DNA of 23,493 nt, from positions 1 to 23,493 of the forward strand of contig CAJFCJ010000172.1 in NCBI GenBank assembly GCA_904063045.1, in the 5' to 3' direction. The translations under genes were made by a program, and so were the position numbers. Below the pieces are notes generated by a model. That model made no database searches, was not told the DNA's origin, and saw nothing but the letters and a program-made list of their open reading frames with translations. Positions 8,180-15,988 of this stretch are shown piece by piece. Source of the DNA: Dimorphilus gyrociliatus (Eukaryota > Annelida > Polychaeta > Dinophilidae). The number at the start of each line of letters is the position of its first letter. Within the stretch, counting starts at the first letter, position 1.

Positions 8180-8920
8180 AAGGTTAATACTAGTATCTCT
8201 AAATGGGGGTATTATCTTAGCTTAGAAGAGTGTCGGAATAGTTCAAAACAACAATGGAAACCTCATGGTAAAATTCTGAGACCTTTTATGGGAGAAAACG
8301 CGCTGTTAGAAGATAGCTGTAATGTTAAGAAGAACAAAGAATTGTCAAAAAAGCTGACAAAAAATTTATCTAAGATAATAAAAAAGACTTCCTTGTTAAA
8401 CTCAAAGGCCAGTAAGTTATTCAGTGTAAAAAATGATTGTTATAATAAAAAATTAATTGATAGGATGGAGTCATCAACACATTCTTCGTCTTGGTCTTCC
8501 GAATCTACGACCAAAGTAAAACGATATAAGAAAAGAATGCTTAAAAAGAAAATAAACACGGCCATAGCTAAACAAGCATGTGATATTAAACGAATATGTG
8601 AAATTAATCAGCCTTGTTGTTGTAAACCTAAAAATCATAAGATATTAAAAAAAACTACGAAGCGTATTAGTTTAGACAGACAATGTGAAAATAGCTGTGG
8701 ATGTAAAAAACCAAAGGTATTTATAAAAAAAGAGAAGAAAAATAAGAATAATAAAAACAAGAAAAAGAAAAATAAAAACAAGAAAAAGAAAAATAAGAAA
8801 AAGAAAAACAAAAACAAAAAGAGAAGAAGGAATAAAAGGAATAAAAACGTTAAATTATCTTATAAACATAAAATTTTGAGGGAGATGAATCATATTAGGT
8901 ATCTAAATTTTCATAATTAA
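8180..8920 (+). CDS. Lectin-family member 4, continuation: end of domain, Cys-rich and polybasic tail
   Basis: This is the same reading frame as 7835-8179, open for 246 codons after the TGA. The first ATG is at 8288, so without read-through only residues after the lectin domain could be made. It completes the domain (C then QQW), then has a Lys/Ser linker, a Ser-rich patch (ESSTHSSSWSSEST), a Cys cluster (QPCCCKP, ENSCGCKKP) and a long Lys/Asn run (about 8730-8850) before a short Tyr/His-containing end. The Cys cluster resembles the C-terminus of member 1. No premature break occurs in the tail, so the interruption is either recent or tolerated. Confidence 0.65.
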   Translation, partial: KVNTSISKWGYYLSLEECRNSSKQQWKPHGKILRPFMGENALLEDSCNVKKNKELSKKLTKNLSKIIKKTSLLNSKASKLFSVKNDCYNKKLIDRMESSTHSSSWSSESTTKVKRYKKRMLKKKINTAIAKQACDIKRICEINQPCCCKPKNHKILKKTTKRISLDRQCENSCGCKKPKVFIKKEKKNKNNKNKKKKNKNKKKKNKKKKNKNKKRRRNKRNKNVKLSYKHKILREMNHIRYLNFHN

Positions 8921-9640
8921 ATGAGTAATTTTATATTTCTACTTTTAAGGTATAAATAGTAAACTATATATTTTTCAAAATAAATGCAATTTTAAACATA
9001 AAACTAACCATAAACTTTAAAATTTGTTAGTAATAAAAGAATTACACGATTTTATTGTGTTTATTTAATCTAAGTCTTTATTAAAAAATTTTTTATAAAA
9101 TACAAGAAATAGCTAATTAGTTCAAGTTACAACCTAAATTTACACACAAAATATAATCAAATCATTTAATATATTTTCAAATTATATTATTATTTAATGA
9201 ACATCGCCTAAAATAAAGTATTAAAAGAAGATCTATCGAATAAAAAGTCAGAAAAAAGTGTGCATTTCAAAATAACTGAAATTATCATTTAAACAAGTAA
9301 AAATTTAATTAGTTTGTTAGTCACTCATATAAGCCAGATAAAATGTATTTTATAATAAAACTAGACTGTATAATATAGAAGATCCAGATCAAATTGTGAT
9401 TTTTCAAGGGATTTTAAAATATTGCAAAAATTAATTTTATTTGCTATTTTTTAATTTTTTATGAGTATAAAGAAAGATAAATACGATATTATTATAAAAG
9501 AGGCGGTCAAAGAATCAAAAAACATTTATTTTAATATTTCTTCTCCTGCTCTGCATCGTAGGAAGTAGCTTAACGTATTTCTATCCACCCATTGTAGTCT
9601 GAATTTATAATCATTGGGAGTCTTGTTCTATATAAATAGT
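8921..9640. other. Intergenic; no gene seen
   Basis: AT-rich sequence with stops in all frames. No domain, TIR or convincing repeat was recognised before the transposase remnant that starts near 9640. Confidence 0.5.
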
Positions 9641-10195
9641 TAAAGAGCTTGTATCATTAGGTTCTGACCTTTTGTATAATTTTTTCACTTGAGAAATCAT
9701 TCTCAATAATGTTTAAAAAAGGGGAGTAAGGTGGTAAATAAAAATTCCGAGTTATCTCTCTGTAATAGTCTTCTATAAAGATGTATAATGAAGAATTTTG
9801 CATTATACATTGTAAATACTTGGTTATTTACACTAGAGCCCTACAAATATCGACTAATCTAATCATGAACCTGCAAAATTCTTCTCCATAAATAGCACCT
9901 CTTTTTAGTTCATAAATAAGGGGGGTCTGGTGTTATTGCGGAAATAACACAGTGGTTGATGCTTCTTACATACTTTATTTCACTTTATGTAGAAGTTCTT
10001 ACTCCAAATCTTCCTATTTCTAGTCTTCTATATAAAGAACTCCAACTTTATTGTTGGAATATAAATGAATAAAATGTGTGTAATGCTAAGAAGTTGGTAA
10101 ATTCTTTTCATACATTTACCCTAAATTAGCAGTTCTTTCTATGTTTCTTGGAGCTAGAACTACACAAAAAGTTAGAATCAACTAAAAAAAGCCTA
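9640..10195 (-). pseudogene. Decayed IS630/Tc1-mariner-type transposase, C-terminal half
   Basis: Reverse-strand translation contains YLPPYSPFLNIIEND around 9705-9740. This is the hallmark DDE C-terminal motif of IS630/Tc1-mariner transposases (usually YSPDLNPIE). A degraded TMYNAKFF precedes it where the family has a DNAPxH-type motif. Frameshifts and stops interrupt it throughout. Its upstream end (10179-10195) reads CAACTAAAAAAAGCCTA, a sequence that recurs in the palindrome at 12275-12311. Confidence 0.6.
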
Positions 10196-10340
10196 GAAAC
10201 TTTTTTTAATTAAAATGACTTTAAATAACTCAATTTGATAATAATAATAACAACTTTTGAAAAATATCTTCTGTTGAGTTTTGTTTCCACATAAACTCAT
10301 TTAAATAAGATTATAGGTGAGTTTTATGAACACCTTTCAT

Positions 10341-10719
10341 TTATTTAAATTTTCTTTTTATTGAGCTCCAGCATGACTCAATATTCTGTGCATGTACTCC
10401 TGATTCAGGATCTACAACCACCAAAGTGTGGTTAACAGTGTTATGTACATAACTTCCTTCACTTATTCTCTGATAGTGCCCGTTCATCAGAAATATTATT
10501 GTGTTAGGTAAACACACATTGTTGATTATTAGTAAAAGGGTATTGGCTCTTCTATTAGGCACGACCTTTTAAAAACATCTAGCAGGAACGTAGTTTATAT
10601 CTGCAATTCCAAATCCCCATACTTGAACTTCGGAAGCTCTTTTACGATGATATTTTGGTTTGTGGCAAAATAAGCTCTCATCTACTTGACCAATTACATT
10701 TGTTCGCCCAAATCTAACA
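10341..10719 (-). pseudogene. Outer Merlin transposase, C-terminal part (interrupted by inner Merlin)
   Basis: Minus-strand translation gives the catalytic part of a Merlin transposase: IGQVDESLFCHKPKYHRKR (first Asp), a degraded middle, then VHAQNIESCWSSIKRK (the QNIE motif with the catalytic Glu). A stop near 10565 and weak conservation of the middle show decay. The reading is cut at 10720 by the inner Merlin insertion; its N-terminal part resumes at 11862. Confidence 0.75.
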
Positions 10720-10727
10720 GGATTTAG
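10720..10727 (+). repeat. Target-site duplication GGATTTAG (left)
   Basis: This is an exact 8-bp match to 11854-11861 on the other side of the inner Merlin. Merlin elements produce 8-9 bp duplications. Confidence 0.85.
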
Positions 10728-11853
10728 GGTTCATGTAAAGAATAGTGGGTTTTTGAAAATTTTTAATTTTTTTAAATTTTATAAAAAATAAATAAATTGT
10801 TTTTATTAACTTGTTTCAATTAAATCATTGTCATAATCACTACTTGAGAATAGAATAAATATCTCATTTAATCTCTTGAACTTATCAAACTTTTTAAACC
10901 ATATTGCCTGCAATAAATAAAAGAATTGCAGGTCTTTGCAATTAGTTTGCCTTCTTATATGTCTTTTAGTCACACTCCATAGGCATTCTATATTTTGGGT
11001 GTGGACTTCAGGATCTTTTGGACTAACAAAATATCTATCGTGATTAATACTATCATGGTCGTATTCATCACTTAACTGGATAGGGCACTACTATATGCTC
11101 TCCATTTGTCCGTTATTACTTTTGTGCCAGGAAGAACATTTGTAATATTATATTTTTAATTGTCTGACTTCTTCTATCTGGGACTTCTACTACAAAAATA
11201 TTGGTCGTACCACGCTCTATACCACCTACATACCACCTCTGCTCCAGTAGCCTACCTCTATTATACTTTCTTTTAAAAAAGAGACTTTCATCCATCTCGA
11301 CAAATTTACTTTCTCCATTTTCATTAATTCCCCCAATAGGTTCAGTAGTTTGTTCCATGTGGTATGCTATCGCTTCTAGAATTATTTTCTCCCACTTGGT
11401 TATAGAAGGTCTAGAGATATTTGAGTCGAAAGCTATCACAGACTTTTGAACTCCAAAAATTAGCTTTCTAATAATTTTAAGTATAATTTTGAATGGTAAT
11501 TTACAATTAAAGAAAAAACTTCCATATCTAACAGACTGCTTTGTTTTGCATAGTCTACAAACAAACCTAAATCCATCAATTAATTTATTTTCTTTGTGTA
11601 AAAACATTGAAACTCTACACCCAGGGCACTTTTGCTTGTTGTTTATTAATCTATATCTTGCCATAAAGTCAAGTAATTCTTTTTTATCGTTTAAGTTTTC
11701 GAAATAATCACCTCGTAATTTTGAAGATCTGATTTCAGAAAAGGTAAAAATTTCTGGTTCAGGTAATATATAATTTGAATTTTTTATGAAAACCATTTTA
11801 TTTAAAGAGGGGTGCTTTAAATTTTCAAAAACCCACTATTCTTTACATAAACC
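10728..11853 (-). mobile_element. Inner Merlin DNA transposon (1126 bp), nested
   Basis: It is bounded by 35-bp terminal inverted repeats (10728-10762 and 11819-11853, one mismatch, starting GGTTCATGTAAAG / GGTTTATGTAAAG) and by an exact 8-bp target duplication. The insertion is inside an older Merlin transposase gene. It carries a broken transposase on the minus strand. The near-identical TIRs and intact duplication mean it is younger than its host copy, although no longer autonomous. Confidence 0.9.
10806..11796 (-). pseudogene. Inner Merlin transposase, frameshifted
   Basis: The ATG is at 11796, with a CCCC motif about 18 nt upstream. The frame is intact for 226 residues: a zinc-ribbon-like N-terminus (CPGC, then CRLC), a helical region, and the first Asp in KFVEMDESLFFKRKYNRGR. 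It shifts near 11125. The next frame has the second Asp (VITDKWRAYSS) and breaks again near 11075. The last part carries VHTQNIECLW with the catalytic Glu and ends at 10806. All three catalytic residues survive, separated by two frame breaks. Confidence 0.8.
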
Positions 11854-11861
11854 GGATTTAG
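11854..11861 (+). repeat. Target-site duplication GGATTTAG (right)
   Basis: Partner of 10720-10727, directly abutting the right TIR of the inner Merlin. Confidence 0.85.
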
Positions 11862-12254
11862 AGTTAAGAACTTTATAATTTCATTTCTTATTAATTTATA
11901 TTTATTATTAAAGTGGGTCGTCATATACTTAAATAAGGTAATAAACTCTCTATTAAATTTCCTTGAGACCATCTAAATAAAACTTTAGCCAAATTTTTTA
12001 GTGTGACTTTTGAAACAAAAAGGAATGAATTTGTTTTTATTGATACTCTTTTTTGGTATAAACTACATTGTCTACTGTAACATCTATAGACATATCCATC
12101 TATATTAGCAGTAGATTTTTCGTTAAAAGTTCATTAGAACATGATATACAATTTAAGCTGGATTAAGAATTCTATTTTGCTTAAAGACCCCTATTTTTTC
12201 TTCATTGGTGCCGTTTAGTAAATACCTAATAGCGTCTTCATATAATGTAGCCAT
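11862..12254 (-). pseudogene. Outer Merlin transposase, N-terminal part
   Basis: Minus-strand ATG at 12254 (MATLYEDAIRYLLNGTNEEK). After one or more frame breaks come a CISCSNELL cysteine pair and a later CYSRQC pair, the N-terminal zinc-ribbon arrangement of Merlin transposases. A helical segment ending IESLLPYLSI follows. It joins logically to 10341-10719 once the inner element and one 8-bp duplication are removed. Confidence 0.65.
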
Positions 12255-12274
12255 GGGTTGTATAATATTTTACA

Positions 12275-12311
12275 CAACTAAAAAAAAAGCCTATAGGCTT
12301 TTTTTTAGTTG
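12275..12311. repeat. Perfect-arm palindrome, possible abutting transposon ends
   Basis: CAACT, an A9 run and GCCTA are followed immediately by TAGGC, a T8 run and AGTTG, so the arms differ only in homopolymer length. The left arm recurs at 10179-10195. This could be a bidirectional terminator-like hairpin, or two terminal repeats joined at a TATA target. Confidence 0.6.
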
Positions 12312-12719
12312 ATCCAAGAGTTATTATAGAATAATATAATTTTTAAGTATTCAATAGATAGTACCATGAAATGCTTTAATATTAACTTTTTAGTGTTGTA
12401 ACTCTCATAGTTTTTAGTGTCAGAATTGCATTGTCTTTTAATAGGAGCTCCAAATCTCCCTGTTTTCACTGAAAAACAGGCTTCTTCCATGATATTCCCT
12501 ATATTTTGCGTTCATTCTTCAATTTATTTACACTTTTGTAAAATATTGTGTACACTCGACTTCGGTGAATCGAGAATAACAGAGATTTCATTTATTTTTC
12601 TCTGTTGGTATGTAAATAAATGAATTGTTATCTCCTTGTTTTCAAGTGTAATTATTTTATGTTTTTTGTTTATGGGTATTTTTAAGAAGATCTCAAGGCG
12701 AGCGGGAACCCCTATAATA
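12312..12719 (-). pseudogene. Transposase N-terminal (helix-turn-helix) remnant
   Basis: Minus-strand reading gives a basic helix-turn-helix-like stretch (TYQQRKINEISVILDSPKSSVHNILQKCK), a stop or two, then CFSVKTGRFGAPIKRQ. The second piece resembles the basic linker between the two HTH motifs of Tc1/IS630 transposases. No DDE domain follows before the palindrome at 12311. It may be the missing N-terminal half of the 9640-10195 remnant. The Tc1 element at 12722 is inserted at its 5' side. Confidence 0.45.
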
Positions 12720-12929
12720 TACACTATCCCCAAAAAAAAAGTGGTCGATTAAAAAAATCACGTTTTTCGATAAATAAATAAGTTTATAAAAATAAACAAA
12801 TATTAACAAATGCTTCTTTCTCCACCTACTATTTATCACCAAAATGTTGGTTCTATAAAACAATAATAAGCATTAAATCATACTTTTATTTAATAAAAAA
12901 AAAATTATGCCAAAAAAAAAGTGGTCGAA

Positions 12930-13951
12930 TTAATTTAATATCTTGTTGGTCCGCCTTTAGCTCGGTATAATGCTTCAGACCTTCTTGCATAGACTCCACA
13001 AGCTTTTTACACAACTTAGTAGGTGTGTTATACCATATATCCTTCAGTTTAATCCATAACTCATTTTTGTTTTTAATTGTTGTTCCTTGAAGTTTACGCT
13101 TTATATAAGCCCTGAGATGTTCTATAGGGGGATGTCAGTTGATCTGGATGGCTAAGGGAATACATTTATATTATTTTCTTTAAAGAATTCGGTTGCTAAC
13201 CTTGATGTATGCTTAGGATCATTGTCCTGCTGGAAGATAAAACTATCAGAAAGGCCCAAAATATCCTTTGAAGTAGTCAATTCTTCTGCCAATATACAAG
13301 TATATTTGATACCATCCATTTTTCCATCTATTAATATGAGTTTCCCAACACCTTCATATGACATTGCACCCCAAACCATTATACTGCCTCCTCCATGCTT
13401 GACAGTTGGTATGCAATTCTTTAATTCACGGGACGTTGAACCACTACGCCATACTATAACTCTACCATCGCTTGTAAATAGGTTAAATTTGCATTCATCT
13501 ATAAACATAACCTGTTTCCAAAAGCTCATTGGGTGCTTAATCCACTCTCTTGCTTTATTGAATCTTTCGATAACGTTTTTTTTCGTTAGGAGTGGTATTT
13601 TTTTGGCTTCATGTCCGTGTAGACCTGCATCATATAAACTGTTTCTTATTGTTTGTAAACATACTTGTTTACCTGTCTTTGTCTCTAACTTTTTTGCCAA
13701 CTTTGCCGCTGATAACCTAGGTGATTCCTCAACTTCTGATAAAATAAATGCTCTATCTGTATCATTAAGAGACCTTCGCCTTCCAGAGCCAACTTTTCTT
13801 TTTATATCACCTGTATCCTTATATTTTTTTATAATTTTGGTGACTGTTGACTTTCCTATTCCTGTTTTTTCTGCAATTTTTGACATCGAACCCCTTGCTT
13901 AAAAAGAGAAACAATTTCATCTGAGATTAAAGGAGTGATTTTGTTATACAT
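12930..13951 (-). pseudogene. Tc1-family DD34E transposase, broken in three places
   Basis: The likely start is the ATG at 13951 (MYNKITPLISDEIVSLFKQG), with CCCC 2 nt upstream. A shift near 13887 joins it to the long 244-residue frame (13152-13886). That frame contains the HTH (GIGKSTVTKIIKKY), a basic GSGRRR linker, first Asp (VMFIDECKFN), GGGSIMVWGAMS, and second Asp (FQQDNDPKHTS). A TAG replaces the usual Trp after NVFP at 13152. One more shift near 13130 leads to PIEHLRAYIKRK with the catalytic Glu, and a C-terminus that runs into the inner repeat. About 340 residues if intact, the usual family length. Confidence 0.85.
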
Positions 13952-13953
13952 AA

Positions 13954-13957
13954 GGGG
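13954..13957 (-). promoter_or_regulatory. CCCC start motif of the Tc1 transposase
   Basis: CCCC followed by TT and the ATG at 13951: the same layout as the host-type CCC motifs at 1095 and 22991. Confidence 0.4.
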
Positions 13958-14231
13958 ATTTTTGAGATAATAATTTATATATATACCAATAAATTTCCCT
14001 CCAAATTATCTGATTTTTTAATTCGACCACTTTTTTTTTTGGCATAATTTTTTTTTTATTAAATAAAAGTATGTTTAATGCTTATTATTGTTTTATAGAA
14101 CAACCATTTTGGTGATAAATAGTAGTGAAGAAAGAAGCATTTGTTAATATTTGTTTATTTTTATAAACTTATTTATTTATCGAAAAACGTGATTTTTTTT
14201 AATCGACCACTTTTTTTTTGGGGATAGTGTA

Positions 14232-14771
14232 TTTATATAATTGAATCTTAAGATAAACATTTATTATATTTCCTATTTTAATAAAACTTCATTCGGAAAA
14301 ATTAGCAAACTCTTTCGAATTAAAAGAACTTGGTTTTTAGAATATTCTGTTTTTTTTACTTGCTTTTCTAAAAATAAATTTTACAGTAAATTTCCTTATA
14401 AAACCGCTATTTATATATTTTAGACCTTAATAAATTTATAAAGTTCGTAATTATTTTTATCAATACTGATAAAGTTTTTATGTAATAAACAGTGTAATTT
14501 TATTTTAAAATCGACTTATCAGAATAAACTGCTTTTTATACACAGAGATTAAATCTTTTATATCTCTAAAAAATAAGATGTTGATAAAATTTAACACTTT
14601 CAAAACAATATAGTTACCAATTTATACAAGAAACTAACACAGTTGGCATTTATTATTTTATTATTCCTGTTATTTTTGCTTCAATAAGTTTTAAACGCCA
14701 CTCTGATATTTTGAAATCTTAATCATATGTTACAAATTTTAATATAAAAAAAAGGGAGTGTTTGCCTTGGA
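14232..14771. other. Intergenic; no gene seen
   Basis: AT-rich spacer between the Tc1 element and the next lectin-family gene. A 60-codon open stretch at 14241-14423 has no recognisable features and is probably chance. A GGG motif at 14754-14756 lies 15 bp before the next ATG. Confidence 0.5.
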
Positions 14772-15923
14772 ATGAATTTTTCAATTATATATTTTTTCAA
14801 ATACGCTTTTTGTGTTAACTTCCTTGGCCATATTGTAAGTACAGATAATAGAGCAAGATATATGTATAGACATAATGATAAATTGTTTATGGTGGCAAAG
14901 GTTACACCTCCAAACTTAAACAATCCGAAATTTATTTTTGAGATGAAAAGTAATGGTAGATACTATACACTTAAAGTTGCAGGTGTAAAGGTTTGTGGTA
15001 ATTTAGATGGAGATATTGCTGTTTGTGATGGTCGACATAGTCTAGATCAATGGGTTGCAATGAAACAGGGATATGACATTTATATTTTACAGAATAATGG
15101 CTTATGTTTAACATATGGTGCAAAAGTAAAAATATGGAAGTATAGTAATAGAAAATTTATATTTTATAAACCAAAACTAGAGCATTGTCGTCCTACGTTT
15201 TACAAACAGAGATGGATGTTTTGCAAAGAGCACATGTCAATGACTGGCACCTCGCAAATGTTGATGAATAATGCTTATATAGAAGAAAAAGATAAAAATA
15301 AAGATAAACTAAAAGATATAGGAGATGAAATGCTTGAGACTAAAGAAAGGATCACCGAGTTAATCAAAGATGGGGTTGCTGGGCTAAAGTATGCAGGAAA
15401 AACAGATCTTGGTGCTCAGCTAGAAAAGATAAAAACCTTAGGAAAGCAAAAAGAAAACGTTATTAATAATATAGCAAAAAAGCGCGAAGACGAAGATGTT
15501 TTTAACAAAAATAGTATCAATAAAGATAACATCGGAGATATTTTATTGGGAAAATATGAGGATGACCTAAATACGAACATTCCATACAGTCTATTATCTT
15601 CTCCAAATGTTCTTACAAAAAAAGAAATGAAAAAAATAAAGCAAAAATACGAAAATATTGACAAAATTGAAGATGAAAAAGAAAGTGAAAGTAGCTCAAG
15701 CAGTGATACATATAAACCAAAATTTGACATAAATGATATTAATAAATTAGAAAGCTTCGACCAGGCCTACAAAAATAATTTAAAAGAAATAGAAAAACTT
15801 TTCGATGATATAAAAGAAGAAGAAGATAATGATGCATTAAAAGATCTAAGAGATAAAATGGAAAATATCAAAGACTTCACACATCTTAAAAAACTTGTAA
15901 ATATAAAAAAGAAAACCAAGTAA
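14772..15923 (+). CDS. Lectin-family member 5, first ORF: QxW/four-Cys domain plus helical linker
   Basis: The ATG at 14772 opens a signal peptide (FSIIYFFKYAFCVNFLG), followed by the family domain at residues about 55-155. The domain has GRYYTLKVAGVKVCG, Cys nine residues on, QW, NGLCLTYG, C, and QRWMFC (a QxW motif). After it come a helical charged linker, a Ser patch (ESESSSSSD) and acidic helices. The ORF ends ATA AAA AAG AAA ACC AAG TAA at 15923. The heptamer A AAA AAG at 15905-15911 is in the slippery frame, and the -1 frame is open from there to 18352 (about 1193 residues in all). Members 1, 3 and 4 are its relatives. Secretion and carbohydrate binding are inferred, not shown. Confidence 0.8.
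   Translation: MNFSIIYFFKYAFCVNFLGHIVSTDNRARYMYRHNDKLFMVAKVTPPNLNNPKFIFEMKSNGRYYTLKVAGVKVCGNLDGDIAVCDGRHSLDQWVAMKQGYDIYILQNNGLCLTYGAKVKIWKYSNRKFIFYKPKLEHCRPTFYKQRWMFCKEHMSMTGTSQMLMNNAYIEEKDKNKDKLKDIGDEMLETKERITELIKDGVAGLKYAGKTDLGAQLEKIKTLGKQKENVINNIAKKREDEDVFNKNSINKDNIGDILLGKYEDDLNTNIPYSLLSSPNVLTKKEMKKIKQKYENIDKIEDEKESESSSSSDTYKPKFDINDINKLESFDQAYKNNLKEIEKLFDDIKEEEDNDALKDLRDKMENIKDFTHLKKLVNIKKKTK
15905..15911 (+). promoter_or_regulatory. Putative -1 frameshift heptamer A AAA AAG
   Basis: In frame it reads (AT)A AAA AAG; zero frame terminates four codons later. Slippage gives GAA AAC CAA GTA ACG and joins 15989-18352 without a stop. Same heptamer, same phase and same position relative to domains as at 6083-6077. 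No strong downstream stem is obvious by eye. Confidence 0.4.
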
Positions 15924-15988
15924 CGGATAGAGGTCCTTTAGAAACAAGAATCGATTTACAAAGTAGTGATTCTGATAATGGCGATATA

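Larger units (their letters stand above)
12722..14229 (-). mobile_element. Tc1-like transposon (1508 bp) with IR/DR ends
   Basis: It starts CACTATCCCC and ends GGGGATAGTG, with a TA dinucleotide on both sides (12720-12721 and 14230-14231). That is the TA target duplication of Tc1/mariner elements. The terminal inverted repeats are about 210 bp. Each contains an outer and an inner copy of an A9-GTGGTCGA-type motif (left 12730-12750 and 12909-12929; right mirrored near 14020-14043 and 14200-14222). This IR/DR layout is known from some Tc1 elements as double transposase-binding sites. The transposase inside is broken. Confidence 0.9.

Noticed and set aside
11201-11707. Plus-strand ORFs across the inner Merlin
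   Set aside because: They are antisense to the clear Merlin transposase and have no features of their own.
14241-14423. 60-codon ORF before member 5
   Set aside because: No ATG-proximal motif, domain or similarity; composition is that of AT-rich noncoding DNA.
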